Source: Linanthus parryae
Taxonomy: Eukaryota > Streptophyta > Magnoliopsida > Ericales > Polemoniaceae
Direction of reading: 5' to 3'
DNA length: 64,000 nt
Assembly: GCA_023055425.1 (NCBI GenBank)
Contig: JALGPY010000005.1
Coordinates: 78,967,495-79,031,494 of the forward strand
Shown: one piece after another, positions 34,164-46,479 of the stretch
How positions within the stretch are numbered: position 1 is the first letter of the stretch
Layout of the letters: the number at the start of each line of letters is the position of its first letter
Translations under genes and position numbers: made by a program
The notes under the pieces: model-generated
Told to the model about the DNA's origin: nothing
Seen by the model: the letters and a program-made list of their open reading frames with translations, nothing else
Database searches by the model: none

Positions 34164-34577
34164 TATGCTGCAGGCCCTATGACAGATGAAGATCCAAAGC
34201 CTTGAATCCAGTCATTCTTTCTTCTTTTCAAAGCCTTGAAAATCCTCTTTTCTTTCAAAAATTATGTTTCTTTTAAAACGAATTTTTCAATAAGGTTTGA
34301 TCCAAAATTTTATCACTTTTTTATGAAATTCAAAAGGGGAGAAATTTTAGGGTATTTTTAGCTGCAGGGAGATCTTTTTTTTTGGATATGTGGATTGTGG
34401 ATGAACTGTTAAAACTGTTGTGTTGGTTTCTGGTTATTTTGTTTGATTTTGATTTTTCCATTATAACTGTTAGTATTGCTATATGTTTTTTATCTTGTAT
34501 AATTGTTTCTGCTATACTACTAATGTCTATCTTTTTCAGAAACTCAGATCAACATGAATAGTTTGTTTTGTCTTTCA

Positions 34578-34592
34578 TCAAGGGGGAGATTT
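34578..34592 (+). other. Polypurine tract, Sirevirus-type element 1
   Basis: CAAGGGGGAGATTT directly before the LTR start, the purine tract typical of this copia group. A second GGGGAGAAA tract lies upstream near 34337. Confidence 0.75.
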
Positions 34593-35769
34593 TGAGTTCA
34601 CAGTTGGTTTCAAAGCTTTGAAACTGGTTTCAAATCCTTGAAACTGAGCAGCATGAACTCAAGGGGAGTTCTTACTCATATTTATTCTGTAAATATCCTT
34701 CACTTCATCACGCTTTATTTATGTGATGAAAGACTAACTAATTATGTGTTATAAAATGCTTTGACCCTATCAGTTGTCTAAGTTATTTTGCAGGAATTGT
34801 TAGCCAACTATGTGCTACATGTTTAGCTAAGTTTCCTTATTTGCAGGGTTGAAGATTTGGCCTGCAAATTTGATGCTACTCTTATGGAAACTTATATTAA
34901 CTTACATTAGGCTTGCATATTGAAGATCATATCAAAATCAATGAGAATATCAAGCATCTAGCCGTGGGGAAAGAGCTGTTGAGAGTCAAATATCTGCAGA
35001 GGATTTTTAGGTATTTCTGTTCCAAGTTTCCTATATATTCTGCAATTCAAATTGACATAAGAGACACTAATTGAGAGCGATAGAGAAGTACAGAGCATTA
35101 CACATAAATCCATAAACTCTCACGGATTGACAAGCATCATTGAAGGAGATAATTTCAACCATTCAATCCATTTCATATTCTTGAAGAACACTTCAAGCTT
35201 TACTTCTTCACTGTCATCACAGTGTTCTTCATCCTGAGTTTAATTTGTATATCATTCTGTTATATTACTTAATCATCTTTTCTCGTGAGTTGTTCAAGAG
35301 GAACAACATAGATTCTTTTTGTATTAGTTAGCTAGAGATGTAACTAGATAGGTTAGGAAGAACCACATGCTAGAGTAAGGCAATTCTCTTGGCGTGAGAT
35401 CTAGGGCATAGCTTTTGATAAATAAGAAGTTTTTAAAATCCGAGATGAATCAGATCCCGCAGGCGGAGAGTAGGTAACTTGGGACCAAAATTCGTAACAA
35501 ATCACTGTGTTATGAGTCTTTTATGTCCTTTACTTGTCTTCAAAACTGCTTCAAAATAGGTTTCAGTTCAAAGCTTTGAAAAGCTTTTCAAATCTTTGAA
35601 AATACTCAGTATCCTTAAATTCTCTACTGTGGTTTCTAAGCTTTGAAAAACGTCAAGTTCTTCTCATCTCGTTTTAAAACCACATCTTTGTCAAAAGGTG
35701 CCATACTCTATTCAACCTCCCTTGTAGAGTATTTGATCATGTAACTGCATACCTGCATTGCCTTCTTCA
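34593..35769 (+). mobile_element. 3' LTR of Sirevirus-type element 1
   Basis: TGAGTTCAC to CCTTCTTCA, about 1.18 kb, similar along its length to 42258-43510. It keeps landmarks such as GGTTAGGAAGAACCAC and CATACTCTATTCAACC near the end. Edges are set by TG/CA and the purine tract. Confidence 0.75.
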
Positions 35770-38385
35770 GTGTCTAAAGTCGAGTTTTTGTTTACATAGA
35801 CTATACCAAGTACTTTGATTTCTTCTTAGTTTGGTTTTGCACATATATGTGTTTTAGATTTTCTCTTCTCTATAGACATCTCACATAATCTATAAACTAG
35901 GATTTCTCTCTCAAACTCATCCTGCAGTCTATATTGTTTCAAAATTTATTATCTTAACTGTTGAATATTGACGTTATCAGAGCTGATATTATTTCCCCTA
36001 TCTGGGACGTGTAGAGTCAACCATAGTGCTATCTAGGGTATGTATCTTGTATTTGTTACTTATGAGATTCACTTAAACTTGTCTAGAGTCTCCAATCCTA
36101 CATGTACATATTGTGTTTATTATATTTATCTAAAAGAGTTGTTCATTCACGAACTAAACGGAGATAGAGTTTTCACTTGACGAACTACAGGAGAAAATGT
36201 CATAGGGTACACGCTTCTACGCACCATGTATCTAGGTCACTAGCTGGAGGAGTTAGTTTGCTACTACAGACTAGATTCAAGTGAGGCTTGGATTGCCACA
36301 AGTGTGAGGTGCTACAAAAGAGATTGCAGTAACTAGGCATGCAAAAGGTAGAGTGGTGAGTGGCTGGTCCGAGGGATAGCTTGTTATATATCGTGTATCA
36401 AATGTTTCATGCAATATAGTGTCTAACACTTGTTGGTGCTTGCAGGTGTGGTTTTACTCCTTACTGTCCTTATCAGATGGAGAACACAATGAAAGTTTAC
36501 CCACGGTAAAAATCTTGTGTTCCATATCTTTTAATTTTCTTATAACGTTAGACTATTATATTAGTTATACATTTCCGTTATACTACTGCATCATTCTTAC
36601 CCTTACGCAAATCTTGTTATTAGAATAGATCTGATCTTTCAGTCTTGTCTATTATCCGATATATTAGTATGTCACACAAGAACATTTTCTGTTTTGGCGC
36701 TATGCTGGTAGTCTTCAGTTGTATCGCGTAGTGTCACAAATTGAGGGTGTATAGGATCAGGCACACTTGTACTCGTGTGTATTACTGTCTGCGAGTGTGT
36801 TTTCCCCTCCTTTTTCAAATCGTATGCCATTTGGATGGTTCTACGATCATATGTTGTTACTAGGGTGATCCTAGCGAGTTAAGGTTTCGGGTCACTAGAC
36901 ATTCACAAGCCTGAAGCAATCCTAACATACTAGGTTAATTGGGAAACTATTGCTTGCTAGGTATTATTTTGCATTTAAGAAACTCCTAGGGATTTCCTAT
37001 GTTGAAAGAAACGTTCAAGGAAAATTCATGTGGAGAGAATCCTAGGGATATTCTTGGTGTAGGGATGACCAATTATAACCAATGAATTAGATTACCAGCT
37101 TGTTCAGAAGGCCGCGATACCGAGAAAATAAATTTTCAGGGAATGTACCTATAGTGAATCTAAATAAACCCATGCCAGCCTCCAAAATAATGTGAGAGAA
37201 GTTGCCAACTTCAAAAAGTCTAAAGGCTGACATAAGAAAACCCAACCTTCCCCAAGTAATTAAGAAATATATAACTCTACAATTTTTCAACCTCAAAGTG
37301 CATAGTAAAATTATCACATGTTACCTTTTACCTCACACCCACACAACCAAAAAAAGGATGGAGAACCTACATAAACTTCTTAAGAGATGATACATGAACT
37401 CATGAGAAACTTAAATACCAAGGCTGACACTTCTGAATTGATAACTTATATAAAATTTCCCACTATGGGACTAGATTATATCAGAGTAAAAATAAAGTAG
37501 ACATTCTATTGAACATTCAACGTGTGAGTTTGAGTTTGCAAGATTTCAGTGAACCCAACAACCTTATGAGTAAGTGAAGAAAATACCTTAGATGTTACAT
37601 GAGAGAGATCGTTGCGTGTATGCAAACATTCATTGCGACCACAAGCTTTTTTCCTAAGCACACTCATGCTAGATTTTTTCTACCTAGAGAGACTTCTACT
37701 AGAACAGCCTTAAAAGATATCTCACATCCGACATGTATTCTGAAACCTCATGTAGTGAGTGCTTCAGTCTTCACCATGTTTCACACAAATCCATGGAGCA
37801 TCGGGGTGAACATTTTCTCAATGATGGTGTGATGCCAAATGCATAGGACATGCCTCCAGTTGTGTTTTTCTTCCAGGTGTTCTTCTTATTGAAGTTCAGT
37901 GAGAACTCATCTCTAGCGCATAATCATCTGAAGAAGTCTTTTTTCTCAAATATGTTTAATATAAGATATGACACGTTCTAAAATTTTCCAAGATGGCACT
38001 TCAATAATGCAGTGTCTTAAGATTTTTAGCAAGAACTTACTCCCCCTTGTCTTGACGCTCCATGAATATCTTGCATGTAAGCTCATTTCTGCAAAAGGGT
38101 TAGTACCACAAAACATATACATGTAGGGGACAGGACGTGAAAATGAGAACTACACGATAAACAGCTAAACATGCGAAGCAGATTCTTTTATAAAAGACAC
38201 ACAAAAATAACCAAGTTAATGTATTATATTTTATAAACAAAAATATAATTATTTCCCCCTTGCTAACACCGCAGCAATAAAATAAAAAGAGACATATTCT
38301 TCTAGCAAGATTCAATTTGATGAAAACACATACAAGGGAGACCTCTTCACAACTCACTTCTATGAAGGAGGATAGTGGCCTAGAG
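35770..38385. other. Unclassified 2.6-kb stretch
   Basis: No recognisable protein domain on either strand. Short frames exist (36419-36628, 37087-37317, 37599-37832) but match nothing I know. Purine-tract-like strings on the minus strand (reverse of CTCCCCCTTGT at 38039 and CCCCCTTG at 38256) and a TCCCACTATGGGACTAG phrase at 37459 suggest decayed LTR elements, unproven. Confidence 0.4.
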
Positions 38386-38389
38386 ATCC

Positions 38390-39185
38390 ACTAATCCTGA
38401 ATAAAGTGCTTAGCTACTACAAGACATGATCAAAACAATAATTTCTATGACCATGTAACAAAAACTAGAGAATAGAAGGAGGAAATAATCCAAAAAATAG
38501 AGTTTTTGATCTCCAAAACGCTCCCAAGCTTTCAAATTTCGTCCCCAATAGCTAGGTCTGACCCAAAAACACGTTCCTAACTCCAACTAATAGTTTAGGA
38601 AACACTTTACATAATAACTATTAAAAAATAACACAAAAAACCCCAAATTTTTGAATCTGGTAAACAAAGTGATCGTACAATTACCCTAAAAGTGATCGTA
38701 CGATCACAGGCAAAAAAGGGGTGATCGTACGATCACTTGGTAAGATTTGACAGTATCCCTCTCTTCCTTTCCTTCTGAATTTTTGGCTAAGTCATTGCGA
38801 TCGTACGACCACTTTGTGGTGATCGTACGATCACCTCATGGGCAGCCACTTTCAATTCCCTTTTCTTGCTCTTTTTCCTCTACGTCTTCAACTCCCGAGC
38901 ATTCCTTTGAGCCTCCTACTTCTCTGAAGTTCACTTTTGCTCCAATGCAACGTCCCGAGCTCCCCATTCCTTAAAACCACAACACGAGAAACATACTGGT
39001 AGATCAAACGTGAAAAAGTATCATAAAAATCAATGCAAAAAGTGCGAGGACTCGACAATGACGTTCAAAAACTCAAACATGCTCATTTTCACGATATTTG
39101 GTCTCAAATTCGTAAAAACGCATCGGAATACATGCAAAATGATAAGCAATCACATAAGAATGTAATTTCAATTATGGAGTTATCA
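38390..39185 (-). mobile_element. Truncated 3' LTR of Athila-like element 2
   Basis: It matches 60740-61529 of the 5' LTR, including TGATAACTCC at the outer edge (39185) and the GTGATCGTACGATCAC palindromes (38692-38707, 38721-38736, 38819-38834). The inner 690 bases of the LTR (counterpart of 60051-60740) are missing below 38390. Confidence 0.82.
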
Positions 39186-39204
39186 AACATCCCCACACTT
39201 ACCT
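39186..39204 (-). other. Polypurine tract before the 3' LTR
   Basis: The minus strand reads AAGTGTGGGGATGTT and then the LTR start TGATAACTCC, the form seen in Athila-group elements. A similar tract with ten G (41366-41375) lies at the end of the third ORF region. Confidence 0.65.
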
Positions 39205-41435
39205 TTTGTGCGTCCCGAGCAAAAATTCCAAACCGACCAACTCTTTCACTTCTCAATTCCACACGCGAGTCAAATATCCCAACCAAGACCATTGCATACT
39301 TTTCAACTTACCATTGCATACTAAACTTAATTAGCCCACTCAACGAATACACGACTAAACAATGCAACAAGATGATGCAATGCATCTAGACTCTATCCTA
39401 CACAAACACATATATACGTAAACACAAACTTTTTATTTATTTATTTTAGGCGAGATCGGGCAATCTAAAAAAGCTCAAATCGGTTCTCATGGAGTGATGA
39501 AAAATCTAGGAACAAGGCATGAATTGAAACTAAACTCGACAACGAGAATTTCCCCTAGATCGTATAGAGAGCCTAGCCTTACTAAGTGCTAGAATAACCT
39601 ACCTCTTCGCGTGTGCCGGTAAAATAAGAGGCTACGCTAGGCTAAGCGACGTTCACGGTCCGAGCTCCTATTACACTAACGGTTTAGAATGATGGGGTTT
39701 AGGGACATAAGGATAATCATGAAGAAACAAGTCATACAACGTCACATTCTCACATTTAAAACCACATCTCACACACCCTCACCACGTGATAGAAACCGAA
39801 CCCGAAGCTCACTGTATCCGGCCCTCGATCCACTCAAACCCCGGTATAAATACGATCTTCGTGGCCACTGTTGTAAACCGTGGACGAAATGAATACTGCC
39901 GTCAATGAACGAGTCGCTTTAACCACTCGATTTTCGTTAAACTCCAATTTATTCCTTTATTCCATCTCTCATTTTCTTCTCTATTTTTTTTTCATTTATA
40001 TTTCTTTTTTTTGAACTCTTTCAATATCCAAAAATGCTGCCAAAATATACCCGAGTGGTCTTCCAAGAGTTAAGCAAAATAATCATGTTAGGGCAAGGAA
40101 ATCAACAATCTAGTGAATATATTTCACAAGTAAAATTCGTCTCCCCCTAACTCCATAAAGCACACGGTGCCACCAATCAAAGCCGCAGACAAGTCCAAGT
40201 ATATGTATGGGAATGGAGCCGTCAAACGCTCGATCTCAATGTCCGTAGTCAAAGTCGAAATCACCACACTAGAATGTAATGATGCCCCTCTCTCAAGTAG
40301 TCCAAAAAGATATGTCACGTGCCTAATCCATCCGAACCTCCTACACCAAGATGAAAGAAATCCAATACCTAGCACGCTCCGCCGATTAAGTTCACCCAAC
40401 CCCATTTCGTGCGGATTAGACATCACGCACTCAAGGATCTCCACACCTGTGTCCATGGTGTAATGACATGGAACACTGCCACACCAAAGTGCGCAAGCCT
40501 ACTCACTCACCCTCGCATCCCCTCGATATCAATTAACGCACATGCGATCATGTAGAACTCACAAGAATGTGCAGATAAGCTCTCCCTCAACGAACCCCCT
40601 CAACTAAAACTCCCTCGTGACGCACTAAAGTGGTGATTCTAAACGATTGTGAGGAAGGCCAAGAATCGTTACCCTAGGTCAAGAAGTTATCGAATAAGCC
40701 AAGGTCCAAAGCGGGTTTTCTAGTGGTCCTACATGGTGAGATTTAACAAGCAGTGAGTGCTCTAATATGCATCCTCGCACAGCTGTTCTGTGTGCCACTA
40801 CGAGGCGGGTTGGCGACTACCTAAGACGTAAACATGAAAGTTCGGCTTGTTTAGCTCACACCAAGTTCAACTCTTATAAGACAACACGGCACACACTTTA
40901 GATTTACAAATCAATTAAGTATATAAAACTAGGCAGGTATTCACGTAAAGAAAGTCTCTCTATACGTACTAGGGGGAACTCACACTGTCATTCTTGGTCT
41001 TAAGTCACGCCCTATTCCTAACGTTCTCACGCTCCTCGATTTTACCAAATTTTAAGCTCCTTTTGATTGCCCTTTCTGAAATTTTCATTTTTTTGGAATT
41101 TTAAGCCACACTTACCTTTTTTTAATAGATTCTACTCTATATGCAAGGGCTGACTCGAAATAAGACTCAAAACTGACTCAGTTTGGGTTGGTGGACTCGA
41201 TTAAGTAAAACTGCAATAGTACTGCAAACATCAACTAAACACGACACGATACAAACAATATGTATAACACGACACGAACCACAAGTACTGACTCACACTA
41301 CAACACACATTTCCTATATGCGACTAGTGAATGCAGACATGGACTGGCTAACTAAGGCTGAGAAACCCCCCCCCCACACTTGAACGCGTCATTGTCCCCA
41401 AGGAATGCAAATATTAAGAAAGAAGACTTAGCATT
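39205..41435 (-). mobile_element. 3' untranslated region of Athila-like element 2
   Basis: About 2.2 kb between the third ORF and the 3' LTR. A 110-residue frame (40124-40456) exists but has no recognised domain. GGGGACAATG and a long G run near 41366-41400 on the minus strand are typical of the end of gypsy coding regions. Confidence 0.5.
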
Positions 41436-42252
41436 CAAATGTAGGGGGCGGTAAGTCTACTCGAACGACTCCTTGTTGTCATGGCCCTCCTGGTCTCCGT
41501 AATATGCATCACAGTGGTATTCATAGGCACCAGGAAAGGCCTCCTCCCCACTAGGCCACTGCTCTCTCGGAAATCCTACATCAGTGGCAATTGCCTCTAT
41601 CCACTGGTCCTGTCTATGCTGATGCAGACTCACCTACCAAATCCCTTGTCCTAAGTTAAGCATGCTACTGCAATAGTGCTCAAACTGCCTATTACTCATG
41701 TCAGCAACATGGTCGGTGGTCCTATCCTGGCTCGAGAGTGTCATGGTCCTACTCAACTGCAGCTCTCTCATTAACTCCTCTAAGAAAACACTCGACTGGC
41801 CAAGGTCACTGACAGGGGGAGGCACGGTCGACATGGAGGCCGAAGGTGGGGGAGCTGAATGTGGGGGTGCACGCGAAGAGGCAGCTCCTCTCCAAGTCTT
41901 ACCTCAAGGCGCTTGGGAACTAGTCCCCGCCCTCATCACAACTACCTAATTCGAAGGGTCCGGAATCTTATCAGATTCTCTAGGTGTTCGAGGCTTGAGT
42001 TTTCTCTCATCATCTGTTATGATCGCGCCGCATTTTTGGGCTAGGTGCATGAGTAAGAAGCTATGGCCCGCGGACTTGCGATTTTTCTCTTCAAATCTGG
42101 ACTGAAAATAGATAAAAACCGCTTCATGATGTCTATCCGATGTCCCTGGAATAGACAAAGGGCCATGACACAGAACTCAAACTCACTAAAACTTTGGGGT
42201 GAAACCCCAAAAACCCATGCCTCTAACAATTCAATAAGTCACCTAGCTCTAG
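41436..42252 (-). pseudogene. Third ORF of Athila-like element 2, C-terminal part
   Basis: Continuation of the ORF that starts at 52437, interrupted by the copia at 42258-51692. Readable pieces are LFQGHRIDIMKRFL (42041-42229) and PPPVSDLGQSSVFLEELMREL with SNRQFEHYCSSML (41634-41834). It has frameshifts and stops. Athila elements have an extra ORF after pol, often called env-like; whether this one is an envelope cannot be judged. Confidence 0.55.
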
Positions 42253-42257
42253 GAAAC
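42253..42257. repeat. Target-site duplication GAAAC, left copy
   Basis: GAAAC directly before the LTR start TGTAAGCTC; the second copy is at 51693-51697. Confidence 0.85.
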
Positions 42258-43510
42258 TGTAAGCTCAACACAGTTTCAATGTTTCAAAGACTTGAAATAG
42301 CTAGTCTATTTCAAGGCCTTGAAACAACTTTCAAAGCCTTGAAACTGACTTAGACTTATAAGCTTGATCTTAGGGGGAGTTTGTGTTTTTGTTTGAACTC
42401 CTAAACCCCTGTGCCTTGTCTATTATTACTTGATGATGGAAATACAATGCTTTTTGATATATTTTACAACATCTAATCCATCTGTTTGACTCATTTTTGC
42501 AGGGAATGTTTATTTCCTATTCTGTAGGATTTATTTCCTAACTTGAGTTTTGCAGGAAAGGAATTTATGGGTTGATTTGATTCTACAATCAATTTATTGA
42601 TCCTAACAGCTTCTTAATATGTTTATGGACAAGATCAGATAAGTATCCCTGAAGATACTGAGCAACTATCCATTGGAAGAAAACTGTTAGAGAAGTCAAA
42701 CTTGTTGCCTACAAAATAGGAAAGGTTGTTGCAAAAGATCTTGAAGATTTGCAGATCAAGTGAGCTGCATATAAGGATCTCAATTTGAAGCATTTGATAG
42801 ACAACTCAAATGGAAAAAAGCTAGAGACACACTCAAAAATTATTCAAGGATTGTCAAGCAACAAAGAAGCAGATAAAAATCTCAATCCAACTCTCAGAAG
42901 AACACTGCACTCTCACAGCAATTTCATTTCTAGTGTTCTTCTGTTCTGAACTTTATTTGTATATCTTTTACATATTACTCTTTTTTACATTCTCAAGGAT
43001 TGTTCAAGGTGAACAATAATTCTTAGTTAATCAGATAGCTAGAGCAGGTACTAGATAGGTTAGTGAGAACCACAAGCTGTAACAGAGTAAGGTATCTCTC
43101 TGTGCTTGAGATCTAGGGCGTAGCTGTTGATTAATAAGAATTGAGTTGAAAATCCTACGGGGAGAAGATCCCTAAGGTAGAAACGTAAGTCTAAGTGGAC
43201 CGAACTCTATATATCTTGTGTCTCTTGCATTTACTTTTCAGTTACGAACTTAGAATTTTTGCAGCATTCAAAATAGTTTAGTTTCAAGGGTTTGAACCTC
43301 ATTTCAAGGCCTTGAAACAAACTTATTCTTTCACTTAATCTAAGTGTTTTATTCCAAGGGATTGAAACTCATTTCAAGGCCTTGAATCTCTTTAAAAGTC
43401 TTTTGAAACCAATACTTTTGCAAAGTTTAGCAAAAGACTGCATACTCTATTCAATCCCCCCTCCTTCTAGAGTATTGATCCTGCATTTCTACCTACTGTA
43501 CACCCCTTCA
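42258..43510 (+). mobile_element. 5' LTR of Sirevirus-type element 2
   Basis: 1253 bp, TGTAAGCTC to CACCCCTTCA. It carries the palindromes TTTCAAGGCCTTGAAA (42309-42324 and near 43300 and 43370) and TTTCAAAGCCTTGAAA (near 42330). Confidence 0.88.
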
Positions 43511-43511
43511 A

Positions 43512-43523
43512 TTGGTATCAGAG
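43512..43523 (+). other. Primer-binding site, Sirevirus-type element 2
   Basis: TTGGTATCAGAGC next to the LTR end, an exact match to the initiator tRNA-Met site. Confidence 0.9.
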
Positions 43524-43559
43524 CTTGTATCACTGCATAGATTTAACCATCTTGTGATT

Positions 43560-44990
43560 ATGAGTACTGTAGGTGATGGTGGTTTCTCACAGGGAAGAGC
43601 TGCTCGAAAGCTTTGATGAAAATGTTCATCATTAGTCAAGACATGGAACTCTGGACTATCATCCACAATGGTCTTCATACTTTCTATACAGAGAAGTATG
43701 GGATTAGAACTCCCAAATCTGAAGACTCTCTTTCTTCATCTGACTTAGAGCAATTCTCTAAGAACAATAAAGCTATGAATCTCTTATATTGTGCTTTGAG
43801 TGCAGATGAATTTAACAGGATTTCAAGCTGTAAGACCGCCAAAGAGATATGAGATAAGCTTGTGGTGACCTTTGAATGAACCATTCAAGTGACGCAAACC
43901 AAGATCAATATATATCTCAGGCAATATGAGCTATTCAAGATGAATGGATATGAGTCAATAAGAGAGCCACCAGAAGGTTTCAAGAACATGGCTCTCAAGG
44001 CTAAAGAGAATTAGACAGTTAAAAGCCTTCAAACTGAGGATGATGATGAAGATCCAATTGCTTTGATTTCCAAAGACTTGACCAGAATTCTTAAGATGAA
44101 GAAAAACTTTGGAAACAAGGAATTCAACAGAGAAATACACAGATCCTCCAGTAGCAAGGATTACAAAGGTGAGTCTTCTTCACAAAATAATTCATGATTA
44201 GAGACTGTCCACACAAGAAAAGCAAGAACTTTCAGAAGAAAGATAATGATAGGAGAAAGAAAGCTATGATAGCTTCATGGAGTGATTCATATACCTCAAG
44301 TGACTCTGAATATGAAGAAGAACATGCCAAACTATGCTTTATAGCCAAGCATGATGAATGTTCTGAAAAGAACATTGAGGTAATGGTAAAGTGTTTTATT
44401 TCAAAACCAACAGAAGCCCTCTCTGATTATCTTATAAAAATGCTTTTGAATGAAGAGGACTATCTGAAAGAAATTGAAGTTTTGAAATAAAAAGTTCATG
44501 ATCAAGCAAAAGAAAATTTGCAACTTGTTTGCCTAAATCAGAATCTTGAAATTTCTCAGAAGAAAACTGACAGTGATTTCAAGGCCTTGAAAACCAGTTT
44601 CAAAGCCTTGAAAACACAAGTCAAGGAAATAGTCACTGAGAACTCTCACTTGAGTGATAGCCTTGTTAATCTGAGACATCAATTTGATGAATTGGATACT
44701 CTTACTGAGAAACTTCAAGAATCTGAATAGTCAAAACCAAATTTGCAGGCTCAAAACACAACTTGACCTTGATTCTTGGAGGTAGCTTGAAGTTTGTTCA
44801 CAAAACTCATATTGGATACAATCCAAACTTTCCAAGGAAAAGCATTACCAGATATGTGAAAGTTGGAAGCAAAACATCTCCTAAGTTTCATTACTGCAAT
44901 AAGATTGGTCATGCTAAAATGACTTGTCCTTTTAGAAGAAGAGACCCTCACATAGTGAGGAACACTTTTTCCTTTCAACTCAAATGACAA
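43560..44990 (+). pseudogene. Sirevirus-type gag with internal deletions
   Basis: It starts at an ATG at 43560, hits a stop after about 18 codons (TGA, near 43614) and continues in a shifted frame (43613-43852) with WTIIHNGL and AKEI. IQVTQTKINIYLRQYELFKMNGYESI then jumps to FKNMALKAKE, so the middle of the capsid region is missing. In the same way SSQNN jumps to IRDCPHKKS, which removes most of the first CCHC knuckle. The tail has the Sirevirus-like acidic DSEYEEEHAKLCFIA and a coiled-coil-like stretch (44518-44730). The second knuckle HYCNKIGHAKMTCP lacks its first Cys. Two palindromes lie in the coding sequence (44577-44592, 44598-44613) and translate as FKALK. Confidence 0.8.
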
Positions 44991-45099
44991 GTTAGACATA
45001 TTTGGGTTCCTAAAGGGGTTATACCACCCAACATGGTTGACCCTGAATATGAATCTAAATTCAGCACTTGATCTAACAGCTGGGTAAGGCAGTGAATGG

Positions 45100-46420
45100 T
45101 GTTTGCAGGGTGTCACCAAAATCAAAGAGCAGAAGTGGTTTATGAACAGTGGTTGCTCAAGACACATGAGTGGAAAGAGATCTCTATTCTGAGAACTAAA
45201 AGAGAAATCAGAAAGTTCGGTTACACTTGGTGACATAGGCAAGTGCAACATTCATGGTATTGGTAAAGTTGGTACAAATTCTTAAAGTTCTATTTTTGAT
45301 GTATATTTAGTTGATGGTTTGAAATTTAAGTTGCTTAGTGTATCTCAACTTTGTGAAAATGGCAACAAAGTTATATTTGATAAAGAGAAGTGTGTGGTGC
45401 AGAATGATAAATATGGAAATTGCATCCTCACAACCTCTATAAAAAAAGTTTATACTTTTCAGACTAACAAATTTGTAGGTGAAAACTTGAAGTGTCTCAA
45501 GGCCTTGAAAGAAGATTCAAATCTTTGACACAGAAAGTTGGGACATATGAGTTTGCATACCTTGAACAAGTTAGTCTCCAGGAACTTGGTAATAGGATTA
45601 CCCTCCATTAAGTTCAAAGATGAAGAAGTGTGCAAGGCATGTGCACAAGGCAAGCAAACTAGAAGCTCATTCAAGTCAAAGAACTTTGTAAGTACTACTA
45701 GACCCATTGAATTGCTACATATGGATCTTTGTGGTACTATGAGAAATCCAACTCCAAAGGGTAAGAAGTACATGCTTGTTATTGTTGATGGCTTCTCTAG
45801 ATATACTTGGGTAATGTTTTTGAAAGAAAAATTTGAAGCTCTCTTTGAATTCTCAAAACTTTGTAGAGAACTTCAAACTTTGAAAAACCTACCTATTTCT
45901 TCAATCAGAAGTTATCATGGTAGATAATTTGATCAAATTGAGTTTGATACATTCTGTTCTAAGAATGGCATCTCTCACAACTTTTCTGCTCCCAAAACTC
46001 CTCAACAGAATGGAGTTGTTGAAAGAAAGAACAGGACTCTTGAAGACATGTCAAGGAAAATGTTTCTGGAAAACAAGTTGCCAAAGTATTATTGGGCAGA
46101 ATATGTGAGTACATCAAACTACATTCTTAACAGGTGCTTGATCAGACCTATTTTGAAAAATACCCCTTATGAGTTGTTCAAAGGAAGAAAGCCAAACACC
46201 TCTTACTTCAAACCTTATGGCTGTACATGTTTTGTCCACAATAATGGTAAGGACAATCTTGGTAAGTTTGATGCAAGAAGTGATGAAAGTATATTTCTTG
46301 TCTATTCTCAGACGAGCAAAGCCTATAGAGTTTATAATAAGAGAACCAAGCTTGTTGAAGAAAGCATTCATGTTATTTTTTATGAAAGATATGATGGTTC
46401 TTTGAGTGATGGTTTTGCAT
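45100..46420 (+). pseudogene. Sirevirus-type protease-integrase (broken)
   Basis: A protease-like start (WFMNSGCSRHMSG, with Asn-Ser-Gly where Asp-Ser-Gly is usual) and LLSVSQLCENG (45319-45528) precede the HHCC region (HRKLGHMSLHTLNKL ... CKACAQGKQ) and the integrase core: HMDLCGTM with the first Asp, then a damaged second motif (SYHGR and a stop at 45924 where SDRG/SDHG is expected), and TPQQNGVVERKNRTLED with the Glu. 46048-46422 is the C-terminal part. One of the three catalytic positions is altered and stops occur, so it is inactive. Confidence 0.83.
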
Positions 46421-46479
46421 AGCTCAATCTGAATAAGCATGATTCCTATACGGAAGAAGAATCCTCAAAAAGATCCAAG

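Larger units (their letters stand above)
29691..35769 (+). mobile_element. Sirevirus-type copia element 1, 5'-truncated
   Basis: It contains the C-terminal half of integrase, RT, RNase H, a third ORF, a polypurine tract and one LTR, all on the plus strand and in the order seen in the complete copy 42258-51692. The 5' LTR, gag, protease and first half of integrase are absent. The left edge is fused to Athila gag. Element-typical palindromes (TTTCAAAGCTTTGAAA and variants) are at about 32036-32110, 34230, 34608, 35570 and 35640. Confidence 0.83.

Noticed and set aside
35970..35990. Copia primer-binding site GTTATCAGAGCT
   Set aside because: Close to the Met-tRNA site, but no LTR end is visible next to it and no gag follows.
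36690..36710. Gypsy primer-binding site TTTTGGCGCTATGCTGG
   Set aside because: Too many changes from the tRNA-Asp site, no LTR end with CA before it and no gag after it.
38660..38840. CRISPR-like repeat array
   Set aside because: The repeats are short palindromes at irregular spacing inside a plant LTR, with no spacer pattern.
40124..40463. Overlapping frames on both strands (110 and 98 residues)
   Set aside because: No motif is recognised, they are open on both strands, and they lie in the Athila 3' untranslated region.
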